Shown here piece by piece: positions 1-12,397 of a stretch of 64,000 nucleotides of DNA (position 1 is the stretch's first letter; every line of letters begins with the position of its first letter). A model generated the notes under the pieces. The model saw nothing but the letters and a program-made list of their open reading frames with translations. It was not told where the DNA came from and did no database searches. The stretch is from Allodiplogaster sudhausi (Eukaryota > Nematoda > Chromadorea > Rhabditida > Diplogasteridae). Made by a program: the position numbers and the translations under genes. Where the stretch lies: assembly GCA_945643635.1 (NCBI GenBank), contig CALZFC010000104.1:991001-1055000 (forward strand), in the 5' to 3' direction.

Positions 1-232
1 GGTACAATTATTAGTTCTAATCAGTGGAAGAAGTCCCATTACAGCTCCTATGAGTGTTTGCCAGTTCCTCCCTTCCCCGTGGTCGAAGCTCTCGAGAACT
101 TTCCTGGTCCTCGTGATCTACCATCTGTATTCATGTATAATCATTATAATTCTAATGACCCGTCTATATTTATAGGTCGAAACCTCGTGGCTTTCGTTCG
201 GTTCTTCCTTTTATTTGTGTTCGTGTTCTTTT
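1..232 (+). other. Open frame at left edge, possible partial exon
   Basis: Frame 1 is open from the first base to a TAA at 230-232, about 76 codons, and ends in a hydrophobic stretch (RFFLLFVFVFF). A TTTATAG at about 168-174 could instead be a splice acceptor. I do not recognise the peptide, and it may be chance or the end of a gene starting outside the window. Confidence 0.15.
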
Positions 233-1418
233 AATGACATAATCGGGCGCTGTTGCAATAGAAGAGAGAAAGAAAGATCTATCAGCTTCCTCTTATCCAG
301 GTGTGCAAAAAAAGTAGTTGTTTAAATCTGTCAAAGAGCCCGTACATAGAGATCATTTACTTGATTTGATGATTGCGCTAACTTATTTGCAACTTGATCC
401 TAAATAAATGTGCTCAACGCCCGAGTTTTGGCAGCTTCATTGAACATGTGCGGGGATGAAATGATGTAGATCGAGGTGTCAATGAGAGAACTTTTGTATG
501 TAATGCGAGAGTTACTTGGGAGAGGGAGGATAGGGTATCGCCAAGAAGGGCCGAAGATCCCAGATCACAGAGTGTTTGTCATTTTAGGATGAAGCGAGCT
601 TACTTGGCGGTTGCCTTTACTACCAATCTGAAGTTTACACAACGCTAATTCAATGCTGATTAAAGCTCCAGCTTATCGCAAAAATAAACGGCAGTTTATC
701 GCAATCACCCCTGACCATGAGCAGCGCCAGGAAAACTCTTGGAGAAAAGGGATTGTTATAATCTGATTGTGAATTTCGTAGCTAAAAGTTTTACAGTTGA
801 CCAAATACGTTTTCATCTCTACCTTCTCTCTCTCTCTCTCTCTCTCTCCTTTTTTCTCTCTCTCCCGCTTTCTCCTTTTCTCTCTCCCTCACGCTATCTC
901 TTTCTCGTTCTCTCTCTCCTATACCTTAGAGCGAGAGAGAGAAAGAGAGAGACACACACTGCCTTGAGAGCCAGAAACATTTCCGAGCTTCTCATTCTCC
1001 TTGGGGCAGGTCCGCCCTCGTCGAGGAAAATTATCAAGATCTTCTTAGCCATTTCCAAGGTAAAGAGAATCATGAATCCATAGGATTCCTGCTGTCATTT
1101 TTAATCATGCATTGTTTGGTTAATTGCCTTCATCCACCGGGCCCAGTCCCTGATTGTGGAATAGACTTTGATTGTGGAGCTGTTAAGAATCGCTCTGGCC
1201 GAGGAGTCAATATATCAGAAAGGATATTGAACTTTATTAAAGTAAAAGAGCTATAGGAAAACTTATAACCAGTTAACCAAAAAGACTGAATAAAGAATTG
1301 CACCGAGTATATGCATATCTCATGATCAGAGAAGACGCCCGTTTGTCTTGAAGATTGGTTGACTAGGAAGGAGCTGAAGAAAGCAGCAGCAGCTCTGGAT
1401 GCAGCAGAAGAAGTTGAT
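233..1418. other. Intergenic, with CT/GA microsatellite at 823-955
   Basis: No convincing gene is seen. A CT-rich run at about 823-920 is followed by GA repeats at 931-953, so the RNA could form a CT/GA hairpin. A short exon-like frame at about 978-1060 ends in AAG followed by GTAAAG, but nothing supports it further. The reverse frame at 1130-1462 mostly overlaps the end of the daf-36-like gene and is not a gene. Confidence 0.5.
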
Positions 1419-2086
1419 CTACCAGTCGAGCGTGGACTTTGGCTGTGTGGAGAGACTTCCATCGGGCAGGACGCGAGGCGAAGAAGGCGAGTAGAATTGA
1501 GCGAACCATCTGTATAGAATCAAATGGCATGCATTGAGCTTAGGAAAAAAAATTGTTTTCATAAAAAAATAAGAATAAGAATCTTTGAAAAAAAAGTGGA
1601 ATGAAATTGGCGGGAACGGTCAATTTTTTTTATTCAAAAATAATAATAAAATAAAAATACCTCCTATGCTTGGCGATTGGGCCGTCGTCGCGGACGAGCA
1701 TCGGCGACTTGACGTATCGCTTGTTCGACCACACGAAGATGTCGCGTTCGAACTGTAATATTTTTTTTCTGTTCCTTTTTTCCTAATTTATTAAATAGTT
1801 CCAATGATAATTGATTATCTGGCACAAGTTTTTAGTTTGTAATTAAAAGAAATTAAAATCAAAACATGCTCGCCTGTGCCGCTTCGTTGAGCAGGAAGAA
1901 GCGAGAGAACCATCGAGGAAGCTCGGAATACATCACGAAGCTGCGAAGAGAGAAAGAGAGAGCGTTAGATAGACAGAGCAAGAGAGAAAGAATAGGCGAT
2001 AAAGTGAAGAGGTGGAAAGAAAGAGAATAAGGAAACAGAGACAGAGTGAGAGAGAGAGAGATGAGACTGATAGAGAGAGTGAGTGA

Positions 2087-2130
<44 letters not shown>

Positions 2131-2488
2131 CTACCGCGCCCTCTGGAAGAGCGGCTCCTCAGGCGTGACGTGATGCAGAACGACACCACGGCCCCAGAAG
2201 CCGAAGGAGAAGTGCATATGAACAATGCCTGGGCCGACCTTACAATAGAAGTCGAGGGAGAGAGGAAGAAGTCGTTCTCTGTCTCTCTCCCTACCTCTTT
2301 CAGTCTCTCTATCATCGTCTTGCACTCTCCCCGTCTCTCTCTCTCTCTCTCTGTCTCTACAATAGGAAATGAACCAACCTGTACGGCATCTAGTTTGCTA
2401 GCCGTCAGTGGTATGTCGCGGCAGCAAAGTCGAAGTACCTCAAATATCAGAACTTTTAATTTTGTCTTCTTTATCATGAGTTCTCAAG

Positions 2489-2524
<36 letters not shown>

Positions 2525-2621
2525 TTCGCTCTCTCTCTCTCTCGATCTTTCTTTTTTCTCTCTCTCTCTTTCTCTCTCTCGATCTTTCTTTTTCTTTCTC
2601 TCTCGATCTTTCTTTTTTTTC

Positions 2622-2655
<34 letters not shown>

Positions 2656-2660
2656 ATCTT

Positions 2661-2691
<31 letters not shown>

Positions 2692-3988
2692 TCCCTTCCC
2701 ACCTGCTCCAAGTGCATGGTGCTGAGATGCTTCTCATCCGGCTCGCTCGACGGCGTCCACGAGCCGTCCCAAAAATGCGAGAGCATCGGCTTCGAGTTGT
2801 TCAGATCGATGCCGATTACGTCATTTCCTAAGCGGTGATAATTGTTTCAAATATTTAAAAAAATTATTTTAAAAATATAATCATTATAAAGTCATGAGTA
2901 ATTTGAAAAAAAAAAAGATTTTTTTAAGTTAAAATTTAATTATTGCCGAAAAAAAAAGTCTTCTTGATGAGACCTAGCGGCGAGCCCGTGAGATGGAGAT
3001 AGCCGAGATGCGCGAGGTCAGCGCCGTTCTCTGGAATCTCCTGCACGTGACACATCACCTCGTGCTCCGTGCGGCCTTTGTAGCTCAAGCAATCCATATT
3101 CAATCAATAAGTCATTTAATCACTCGATATTCAATCAATTTTTAATCCTATCAATACGTTATAATACAGTCACAACTGTGAGAAACTCTAGGTCTAGTAA
3201 ACATAAAGATGCATTACAAATCTGCTTTCGATATTTGAATATAGAATAGAAAAAGAAGAAGAAGAACTCACGTCCATTCGCCCGAGGCGATCTCGTCAAT
3301 TTCCGGAATCTCCCACGCTGGCGGATTTCCATCGCTGTCGTACCTGAACATGAGAGCATATATGCATTATAATGGCTAACATTATGTATGGAATATTTTT
3401 TTTTTTAACATAAATATTCTGAATTCGACTTCTTTCACAAGCCTCACCACACGTAAACATGACGATTTCGCTCGACGATCGGCCAGACGGAGACCTAAGT
3501 GAACGAAGAAATGACAAGTTTAAAGGAGCTAAGAACTTGAATTTATCACTTTTTGCCAGGAACAAGAACGAGAGAACATGAGGATATTATAAGCGACGAA
3601 GGGACTAATAGGAAAATTCAGATAGATTACGGTTGAGCAAATCTTGTATTCATGACCATATTAAAGAAAATCTTTTCAACCTGTGCATTAAAAAATACGC
3701 AAAAAAGGATGTTTTGAAAAAATAATAATGTACATAATTAGGAGCTAATACTGATGCTCTCTCTCTCTCTATCTCTCTCTATCTATCTCTCTTTCTCTCT
3801 CTTTCTCTCTCTTTCTCTCTCTCTCTCTCACTCTCTGACCTTGGCCTGCTCGGGAATGCTGGCCGTGCTGTAGGGGATGCGCGTGCAGCGACCACTCTCA
3901 CCAGAGAAGACCCAGCCATGGAAAGGGCAGCGGACACAGTTGTCATCGACTACCTGGAGATGAAGATGAGAGTGGATGAGAGAGAGAT

Positions 3989-4041
<53 letters not shown>

Positions 4042-4744
4042 AAGAGAGAGAGGAAGAGGTAGGAGAGAGACGAAAGAGAATAGAGATACATACGTACCTT
4101 TCCTCCGATGTTGAAATTGGCCCCAAGATGCGGGCAGTACGAGTCGATGAGATGGACTGAGCCGTTTTCTGCACGAAACAGCGTCAATTGCTGGCCTCAA
4201 CAGACAAGGGAAGAGTGCTCTTCAATAAATTAAGCATCAATATTCTGGCACTTTCCTTTAAAAGAGCCAAAACTAAGTTATGAATTCGCGCCTTTTGCCT
4301 GACACAAGGTCGGGCGAGCAAGCTGTTTAGAGAGACACGACTGCAATGCTCAGGAAAATCCAAATTGATTGCTGTTACGTTTCGTGCTCATTTAGATTCT
4401 CAAATAACGACTATGGTTCTTTTTGTTCTGCTGCGAGATAAAAACTGGATAAAGACCATGTTCATGTGGCATGGAAAAGATGCTAGCACTGGTATAAGAA
4501 AAAATGTATTTAAAAAATAAAAGAGGAATTAATTTTTGTCTGATCATTTATGAGAACAAAATTGAAGCAATTAGGAAAAAATAAGTCCTTACCGAAAACG
4601 ACGACCGGTTTGATCTGCTTCGGCCGTAGCTCGGGCGACTCGGCGATCGCGAACCAGCCATTCGGGTAGATGGGCGGGAGGTCGCCGCGCAACCGCAGCC
4701 GTTTCGCGCGCTCCAGCTGCGCGTCGCGGTTGCGGCCGGACAGC

Positions 4745-4779
<35 letters not shown>

Positions 4780-4849
4780 CGTGGAATGGGAGAGATAAAA
4801 AGAGAGAGAGAGAGAGAGAGAGAGGAGAGGGAAAGAGAGAAACTGAGAT

Positions 4850-4893
<44 letters not shown>

Positions 4894-5308
4894 TGAGTGA
4901 GGGAGAGAAGGAGAGAGAAAGATAGCGAGAAAGGGAGAGAAAAGGGTACACGGTAGCGGGTTACGATATGTGACTCAGGAAACGGTCATCCAAATATGTC
5001 TAGAAAATACTATCTCTTTTTTTAAATTTGCTATTTAGCTACAATAAATTTATCTAAACTTAAAGTTTTTGTGATATATGTAGGAACTATACATTTATTT
5101 ATTTTTCAATTACACATCAATTCGTTTATATAGTAAAAAAAATTTCTTCGCCAACCTGTGGTTCTCCAAAATAGAAGCCAACATCGCCGAGGCGACGAAC
5201 GCGGTTGAGCGGTCGACTGAGATAGCAGAAGAGGAGGACGAGAAGAGCGACTAGCACGGCGAGAAAGACGGCGGAGGTCGCGCTCGACAGCAGCAGCAAC
5301 AGCCACAT
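1419..5308 (-). CDS. daf-36: Rieske oxygenase, DAF-36/Neverland-type cholesterol 7-desaturase
   Basis: Twelve exons on the minus strand give an uninterrupted 407-codon frame: 5308-5156, 4743-4593, 4195-4098, 3953-3840, 3494-3448, 3343-3272, 3083-2974, 2827-2703, 2238-2135, 1940-1874, 1752-1661, 1509-1419. All phases agree. Exon 1 encodes an N-terminal membrane anchor (MWLLLLLSS, then LVALLVLLFCYL). The Rieske 2Fe-2S ligands are CPH in exon 3 (YCPHLGANF) and CPFH in exon 4 (RCPFHGWVF). The non-haem iron motif is in exon 7 (NGADLAHLGYLH). The family converts cholesterol to 7-dehydrocholesterol, the first step toward dafachronic acids or ecdysteroids. Length fits the family (about 430 residues in C. 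elegans, from memory). One intron (1873-1753) has a GC donor (CAG/GCGAGC). The ATG follows TTGTAAG, a possible trans-splice acceptor. Exon 1 is copied at 29680-29832. I am confident of the family; the exact orthology is inferred. Confidence 0.93.
2083..2692. repeat. CT/GA microsatellites in daf-36 introns 8 and 9
   Basis: GA repeat at about 2092-2128 lies just inside the donor of the intron between exons 9 and 10. A second, impure CT tract runs from 2489 to about 2692 with interspersed TTTCT and CGATC, inside the intron between exons 8 and 9. Long frames over these tracts encode only repetitive Ser/Leu or Arg/Glu and are not genes. Confidence 0.85.
3757..4090. repeat. CT/GA microsatellites flanking daf-36 exon 4
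   Basis: CT repeat at 3757-3836 lies immediately after the exon 4 donor, and GA repeat at 3966-4075 lies in the intron just upstream of the exon 4 acceptor. In the sense direction the second tract is a pure pyrimidine run leading to the splice acceptor. Predicted frames here are shadows. Confidence 0.85.
4745..4935. repeat. GA microsatellite at the daf-36 exon 2 acceptor
   Basis: Nearly continuous GA dinucleotides from 4746 to 4924. On the sense strand this is a CT run ending in CTCCAG directly at the exon 2 acceptor (exon starts 4743), so the microsatellite itself serves as the polypyrimidine tract. Confidence 0.85.
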
Positions 5309-5754
5309 CTTACAACTTTTCTTTAATAATAGTTATTATTTAATTATATTTTAGAACAAATATATTTGCATACTTGCTCAATTTTTCATGCACACATTTT
5401 AAGTGACACAATTCTGCAAATCCCAAGAGAGCAAAAGACAGAAGGAAGAGTCAAAACGAAGAGATGGCACGATAAGATCAGAACGAAGCTGAAGGCGGCA
5501 TTTTTCATATGCTAATAAATTTCCTTTGTGAAGTTGTCGAGAATAATGAAAGTTACCAAGATGTAAAGAAGAGTGGAGCGAATAAACTCCTTATTGTTAG
5601 TACTCTCAAATGACTCGATTCATTCGCTAAAGTCTTGGAAATCGCTGCCTTATCAATCGTCAGTGACATATTGAAGCATACATTCTAATAGATAACTTCA
5701 CTCATAATCGAATAAAAGAAATGAAGATAATTTGGAGGAAAAATAGTTCATTAC

Positions 5755-5871
5755 TTATCCAATAACACGATTGACATTGAGAGTAATGTCAACTGCATTT
5801 GTGACCGTTGCCAGGAGACAGAGCATTGCAAGCGGAACACACAGAGGATGTCCAAATACAATCTTTCTCAT
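5755..5871 (-). CDS. Short ORF with signal peptide (38 codons), left copy
   Basis: An ATG-to-TAA frame whose product begins MRKIVFGHPLCVPLAMLCLL and ends VDITLNVNRVIG. Residues 8-26 look like a secretion signal with a cleavage-like TNA/VD site, leaving a mature peptide of about 12 residues. It lies upstream of the daf-36-like gene on the same strand. No donor precedes the stop, so it appears to be a single exon. The copy at 29117-29233 is identical by eye. It could be a first exon with a missed splice site, or chance. No family recognised. Confidence 0.35.
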   Translation of the reverse strand: MRKIVFGHPLCVPLAMLCLLATVTNAVDITLNVNRVIG

Positions 5872-7050
5872 TTGCCTTTGCAGATATTTAGCATTTAAGA
5901 AAGGATAATACTGACAAAAGTGGGGGAGCGGTATCAGGACTCATGTGATAGACAAAGGGGCTAATACCATAACTACTGTAAAAGATAATACAAAATTGAA
6001 GTTTAAAAAACATAGTATGCGCTCATTGTAAGAAGTGAGAATTGGGTATGAACATATTCCTTGGAACCGACAAATCGGCAAAACTGCAGCTGAACTTTGG
6101 CGTGTGCCACTGATGATAAACGGTTGAAGAGTAGAGCGAGGGAGCGAGAGAGAGAGAAGGAGAGAAAGAGAGGCGGTGAGAGAAGAAGAGAAAGAGAGAG
6201 AGAGGTAGGGAAAGAGATAGACATAGAGAAAGCAAGAGGTAGAGAAGTACAATCTTATTGCGGGTGGAGATGGGGCCACCTTCCGCGATAAGAGACTGAC
6301 TATTCGTGCAAAGCCTGAAAAGACGGGCGGTTGTCGGCCTCAGAAAAAAAGTCCGATATGTGCTACCAGCCTATTCGTCCTTTTTCAGCACTACAATTAA
6401 AGGAGGCCAGGAAGATGGCAAGGAATTATTGCATTCCTCTTATTCTCTTGTGAAAAATGAGCTAGTATCACGGGATTTCTATAAGAATAAGATAGATAAA
6501 ATGGGTCAGAGAGAGAGCGCACAGGCAGCGAGAGCGACTGCGTCTAGAGATTGTAACCCCAAATTGAGTCACCAAACGTTTGCTGATAAGATTCGAAAAT
6601 TACGAGTGCGTGCCTCGGAAACAAGAAATTTCTCACTTTTCCGAGAACGAACAAGTCTTGAAATCGATGCTTAAAGGAGGACGATTACTAAAAAAAATAA
6701 ATTCACATTGAAATTGCCCCGTTCATCTTGGTAGTAGGCACTCTCATTCTGCTGTCATCGCATAAACCACCAGACAATGAGTGAACAATTCGGTGATCGT
6801 CCACGTTTAACAATCATTCATGATAATTGGAAGCATGAAAAGTCTAGAAAACGACCCTCCAATTGTTCTCGAAACCCTTTCATCCTTTTCATGGCCTTCG
6901 GAGCGTGTTTTCGCTTATAATTCGATTGCGCAATTTCCATTAAAAGCGAGTTTTCTTCTCTTTCTTCTTTATGCCACGGCTTTGTTTCCCATGGAAGGTG
7001 AAAGGAGACTGCATGTGGAGAGTTGATTTGGAGAGGGAAGCGAGAGTGAA
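5872..7050. other. Intergenic stretch with GA repeat and an unsupported 122-codon ORF
   Basis: Contains a GA-rich tract at 6138-6225 and a plus-strand open frame at 6306-6674 (basic, no recognisable domain). The mirrored copy at 28314-28682 differs by two amino-acid-changing substitutions in the translated frame, giving no sign of purifying selection. From 6731 onward the sequence is absent from the right arm. AGGAGGA and CACTCTCATTCT motifs at about 6674-6755 recur at 63402-63440 near the paralogous Tyr/Gly-rich gene. Confidence 0.4.
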
Positions 7051-7403
7051 TCAGAGGTACGGGAACCCGAGCCCGTAGTTCGGGTACTGGCCGACGTAGG
7101 CTGAATAGCCTGCAATTAATACTTTATTAATAAAAAAAACACTTTAAAAAATCATGAGAAAATTTTGTATTGTTTACTACTAAAAATAGACCGTAAGGGG
7201 AAGCGTAGCCGTAGGCGCCATACATCTGAAATTGAAAGCTAATTAAATTATATCTAATTTAATAAATTAATTATTTTGAATGTTTTCCAAAAAAAAACAA
7301 TCTCTGATCTAACTGACATTCGCAGAGTAGTACGGGCTGCCGACGGCTCCAGGGCTAAAAATAGCACTTAATTTTAATACAAGCTCCATCTACTTAAGTT
7401 AAG

Positions 7404-7445
<42 letters not shown>

Positions 7446-7558
7446 TTATTATTAATATTATTAAATACACTTATATTATTATATAGAACTGTAATTGAAT
7501 CGCTGTAATATAAGAAGATGATTCACCAGTAGTAGCTCGGGGCGAGTGGGTAGACCAT
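7051..7558 (-). CDS. Small Tyr/Gly/Pro-rich protein, four exons
   Basis: Exons on the minus strand begin with ATG at 7558 (MVYPLAPSYY, donor at 7526), then about 7352-7320 (GAVGSPYYSAN), about 7223-7191 (MYGAYGYASPYG), and the last exon to the TGA at 7051 (YSAYVGQYPNYGLGFPYL). Splice phases join into about 53 residues rich in Tyr, Gly and Pro with no obvious signal peptide. Composition recalls small Gly/Tyr-rich nematode peptides, but I recognise no specific family. A paralogue lies at 63774-63945, and an exon 1-like sequence lies beside the channel M4 exons at 13390-13438. The gene is missing from the right arm. Confidence 0.55.
7403..7444. repeat. (TA)n microsatellite
   Basis: About 20 TA dinucleotides within the first intron of the small Tyr/Gly-rich gene. 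Confidence 0.9.
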
Positions 7559-7924
7559 CCTTCGAGAGGGAGGAGAGGTGAAGTGGAATTTCTGGTTGTA
7601 TTTCAAAGCCTCATCAATTCTCGCATTTACAAGTGCAGTACTTTATGCGTTCATTATTCAAAGGTTATCAATAGTTCATTGGCTGAATAGAATGCCGTTT
7701 CGGAGAGAATCTATTTGTGTTCATCTAAATAATTCATGGAAAAGAGGAAGATAATCAGTCACTCTTTTAATGCGTGCCAATCGTGAGCGGTTGCCTCCGC
7801 CTTTTCGCCATTCACTTTATCTCTCTCTGCCCTCTCCGTAAAAAAATCTGTGGAAATTTAATTTACTTTCTTTTAATCCACCAGGTCGACCTAGAGAAGA
7901 ATAGAGGGAACCACCAGGATTCAC

Positions 7925-8765
7925 TTACGCCAGCTATCCCAGAATTGCGGTTGTCGGTAGAACTTAATGTTGTACCAGCCCTAAAACAGAGATAGATGGC
8001 CAGTCAGAACAGGAAGAAGTGGGTCTCTTATCTTGTGACCATGGAAATATCGAAGTAAATGGAAACGTTGCCCGACTTTGTCCCTGACTGTGGAAATGGC
8101 GCGTGTGGGACAGTCGTCGGCGCACTGCAATCTTTGCAAGAAGAGATAGAGAGGAGATGGGAAAGGCAGAGAAGCCAAACAATCGCAAGTCGAGAACCAG
8201 GGCACCCATAGTTGGTTGACGCAAAGAAGAACCTCGGACACTACATCGCGTGCTCATTTTAATTCTAGTTTAGACGAGGGTTGCGCCAGTCCGACAATCG
8301 AATGGTTCACAACATTGTGGACTCACAATGCCAAATGTTGCAAGACCAATTTGGTGAACAATTGGCGCAAACCACTTGAATTCCGATGGTGTGGAAATGG
8401 CGCCCTCGTGGCTAATCCTAAAATGTTCTCATTTGTAATGTCAATTTAACAATATTGAGTATGAGTTCTCGTCAACAAATAGTCTGTTTTTATCATCGGT
8501 GTTTATTTTTTCCGAAAGTTGGTCCTGGTCCCAGTTCCCTTGGCCGAGCCTCTGGCGCCCCCCGGCCTCCTTGCAGACAACATAAGTGAGTGTGGCGTAT
8601 TCCAGAGCGATGCGCACTACTCCGCCCTTCTCCTGCCACTTTGCGTTCCCGTACGGACGGATAACCTTATTGTACTCTGATGAGAAGAGTGCACTCAGAA
8701 GACGTTTATTCGCTTTATTTAAAACGGCTGCTACAATTTCACAAAGTTACAGTTTAAAGCAAAAA
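7925..8765 (-). pseudogene. Cys-loop channel pseudogene (ligand-binding region), left copy
   Basis: Reading the minus strand, segments match exons of the intact channel at 23990-26457: an exon 2 equivalent with LEYATLTYVV and GGVVRIALEYA, a WRNPRL segment, SEVLLCVNQLW matching SEVILNVNQLW, ESGNVSIYFDISMV matching ESGNVTMFFIFDVA, and a final YRQPQFW. The pieces are interrupted by stops and frame changes between the WRNPRL and VNQLW segments, and no transmembrane region follows. It is a degenerate paralogue rather than a copy of the neighbouring gene. Confidence 0.7.
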
Positions 8766-9003
8766 TAAGCTTGTCAATTCTCATTCGATTGACCACTCAC
8801 AATCCTTAACTTCAGCTTGTATCAGAGTAATAATGGCGGAGAGAAGAAGTGTGATAGACTTGTATGAGCAGGACATCTTACCACAAATTGAAGGCTGCCA
8901 CTGAAACACTTGAAGTCTGCTGCCAGAGCTACATGAAGTATGCATACTTTCTTGGTACATACATAGTACTTACATAATATCTACATATACATATGTATTT
9001 AGT

Positions 9004-9219
9004 ATGTCTAGTTTTGTACGTGCTGACGTGAAAAACGGGCATGTCAACGAAGCCAACTCGGAGGCGGTGTCTGTCTCCTTGAATTTCATTTTGGAATTAC
9101 ATTGGTGGCAAATATTTCCTGGGGGCAACGCACGTGGGAGCCTTCTCTCTGTGCAAACATTCTTGGATGCTTACTCATTGCAGCTGCGCATGATAAGCAT
9201 TTATGACGAAGAGTTATAA
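9004..9219 (+). other. Exon-like ORF with NSEAV motif, divergent copy
   Basis: The frame contains EANSEAVSVSLNFIL, related to the NSEAVTFYLNFIW frame at 12220-12397. The two lie in opposite orientation to the channel genes, one beside each channel copy. Downstream similarity decays. Likely a degenerate paralogue of the same unknown exon; no family recognised. Confidence 0.3.
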
Positions 9220-9620
9220 AAATAGAATCAAATTAAAAATCATTTCACTCACCATCAGTCGTATAACAAAGAGCGGGATAATAAACAATATAAATTGTCG
9301 TTGATACCAGATGATGTCTACTTTTTCTATCTCTGATTTTTTTCTTATCTGATTTTTTTCTCTTTCTCTCTTTCTTTATTATTTGTGATCATTTGTACCC
9401 ACACTGCTTAAATATTTGATTTCTACCAGTCAATGCGATAAAGAAACACAAATTGAGTGCATTGTCGTTGATATCAGAATCTGTCCAAATGGTCTATGCT
9501 TTTTATATAACTTTGTCTTCGCAAATGTATGTGTGAACACATGTATGCACAAACATATTTAACGATATACCACAGATACAATCAAGTAAATAATCGATCG
9601 TTTAACTGATAAATTAATAA

Positions 9621-12067
9621 TTAATCACGATCGTATGTCCGTAGCTCCCGATTTGCCGCGTAGGACATGAGCCAGGCCATGTTTGCACAGTGCAGAATGG
9701 AGAAGAGAATGAAGCAGACATTGCGAGGAGTCAGCCAACGAGCGAGGAAGAGCAGAAGAAAGTGAGAGGAGAGCACGGGCATTCGCTCCTTCATTCGCTC
9801 GGGAAGGACTCTTAATTTTGTTTAATATAACTCAATATCGAGAATTATATAGATCTAGAAATGACGCACTGATTCAACCAGACTGTAGCGAGGGCAGCAA
9901 GTTTAGAGGCCAAGTCCACATTCTTCTTTACACTGAATGCCTTCTTATATTATTTTCATATATAATTTTTTAACAGAGTAAAAAATGAGTTGGCAAAATT
10001 CACATAGCTGACCTAAGCTTTCTGGAGTCAGCAGGCTTCTTCCTTCCACCAATCACAGAGACAATGATTACTGCTACAGTAATCAGGAGAATCTCGACCA
10101 GGATATACATGCCTGCAGTGCTTATCAGTTATCTTCTAGTAACATGTTCAAGAAATGCCTTTAACAACCAAATAATAGATTACATCGTTATCTTACCGAG
10201 AACAGGTAGGACGTCCGTTTTCGGGAGCATCCCCGCAAGGATACTGACGATTACTGCCATGGACATCATGGTGGTCAGTCCAAGGTTAACCTCAATTGGA
10301 ACAGCTGACAATGAGAAATAAATAATATATTCTCGACAACTGCCTGCCCTCCAGACAAGAAAAGGCCGAGGAGAATGAGAAGACCGAGAAGGAAAGAGGG
10401 AACGATTACGAGGCCGACCTACATATGAGAATGCAAGGATGTCGTCAGATTCTTGCATTTGTTAATTTTTCTGCTAACCCAAAATTGTGGCTGACGGGTC
10501 ATCGTTATTTCAATATAGCCCTTAAATTTACTTGATTTTATCATATTTAAATGAACATTGTACATACATACCCTGCCATGCAAATTCAGCGAAGTATAAA
10601 ATATAACAACTAGAATAATCAGAACGATGCGAAAAGGGAACCACGGCTGAAGTGTTGAAAGTCGTTTCCGGCCCTTCATATGTCACGGTAATTAGACGCA
10701 TCTTCCATTCAGAAGTATTCTAAGCTGCTTCTTTGAGAATTGAACAATGTCAAGTTTTTTTTTAATGAAAAAAAAACCAAAATTAAAGATCAGAGGTATG
10801 GTGAGAAATTATTGTGAGAAATTTTGAAAATGCCGACTTACTGTGATATATGGTCTTTAGTGAAGGGCGAGCTCGAGTTTCAGAACACTCTCCTCGTAAT
10901 TGGAGAGAATGAAGCAGTAGCTGCAGGACTGCATATCAAATGGAAAGTCGTCTACCTGAAAAATATGTTGTTTTTAACTTAAATGTTGATTTTAAATATT
11001 GACCTGAAATGCGCAGGTGAAAGCAACGTCGAAGATAAAGAACATTGTGACATTGCCCGACTCCTTCACCTGAAAAAATATATTATGAATGGGGTGAAAG
11101 TGAAATCGTTTGGAGCATGAAGGAGCACAAATGAGGAAATAAAGTCAGAAAAAACAACGTACATTGGCTGAGAGCGAAAACGGTGCCTGAGGAACAGTGG
11201 GCGGCTTGCTGAAATTACATACCTTGCTGTGAAAAGAAAGGCAAGCGAAATGATCAATTCGGATGACAGAGTTTGCGGGTGCGACTGAATTGTAGAGAGG
11301 CCGCGAATCCAACCTATCGCACGTGGAAAACTCCGGTATCCAGAGTTGGTTGACATTGAGGATGACCTCGGAGGCACCGCCGTGCTCGGTAGAATTCCAG
11401 CTCAGACGGGGGTCGAGCCATTCCTAGAATGGATCGCTGTGTACATTGTTTAAAAATAACCATAAAAAAAGTTTTATGTAGATATATCTATATATATATA
11501 ATCACAAACCACACGGATTCCTAGAGTGTTGTAGTGCTGTCCCCGCGGCTCGTCCTATGAAATTTTTCTGGAATCTTTAGGATATGTTTGTCTGCGTGGC
11601 AAAGTAAATCGCGTGGATGTTTGCAAGAATTTCACAATTTGATAGGTACTTACATACATATGTACATATAGTCAACATTTTACTAAAAGTGTTGTTGAAT
11701 AACAGCTATTCTAGATAGAAGGATATAAATATTCCAAAAAAGAAGTTCTTGACTGTACCACAAAGGTAAGTGTGGCGTACTCCAGAGTGATGCGTACCAC
11801 TCCGCCCTTCTTCTGCCACGCCGCATGCCCGTACGGGCTGATCCCCTTGCTGTACTGCGAGAACAGTGAAGCCACCAACCTGCTGTTCTCGTCGTTTATT
11901 CTTCCTTAAAATCATTCATATGAAGATTTGTCTGACTAAAACTTTAGAAAAACTATCATTACATATTCTAGTTTTTAAATCATTTACTCTTTTCCTCCTC
12001 GGCCGAGTTGTCAGGTTGCGCAGATGAAAGCAGAGAGCAGAAGAGTGCACAACTTGATGTTGTGCAT
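9621..12067 (-). pseudogene. Cys-loop ligand-gated ion channel, damaged left-arm copy
   Basis: Mirror copy of the channel at 23990-26457 with the same exon layout. Two lesions are visible. A 5-bp deletion in exon 1 (CAACCTGACAAC against CAACCTCGGGTGACAAC) puts TGA right after the signal-peptide codons. A 15-bp deletion near 10335 removes the splice donor after the M1 exon (GAGAATATATT here; GAGAATGCGGTAAG in the right arm). The rest, including Cys-loop, M2, M3 and M4, is retained. A non-coding role or unusual re-splicing cannot be excluded, but the frame is broken. Confidence 0.85.
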
Positions 12068-12219
12068 TCCGTGAAATGGCACCTTGACTTAAAGTTGGAA
12101 GAAGTAGAAATATATCGTACCGAAAAGTAAGAGTAATATTAAAGGAAGGCAACGCGTGCACAACGCAGATGCTTGACATCATGTCCTTGGAGTAGAAAAA
12201 ATAGAAGAGGTCTCTAAAG

Positions 12220-12397
12220 GAACTCGGAGGCGGTGACCTTCTACTTGAATTTCATTTGGGCCAAGAACCTCTATGGCCATTGCGTTTTCTCCTACATAGC
12301 AGAGCGAATCCTCTCTCATCCCAACGCAGCCTCGCTCTTCTGCAATCTTGCAGAACAGATCCTCCTCCCAGGTGCTTCCGCGACTCACAGGGCTTGA
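12220..12397 (+). other. Exon-like ORF, NSEAVTFYLNFIW, left copy
   Basis: After an acceptor-like CTAAAG the frame reads NSEAVTFYLNFIWAKNLYG and continues with a well-composed sequence (SYIAERILSHPNAASLFCN) to a TGA. It lies divergently upstream of the channel start. The amino-acid content suggests a genuine exon or gene fragment, but I do not recognise the family and find no convincing partner exon. A mirrored copy lies at 23660-23837. Confidence 0.35.

Noticed and set aside
2083..2838. 251-codon frame over CT repeats
   Set aside because: Repetitive Ser/Leu/Phe from microsatellite; overlaps true daf-36 exons on the other strand.
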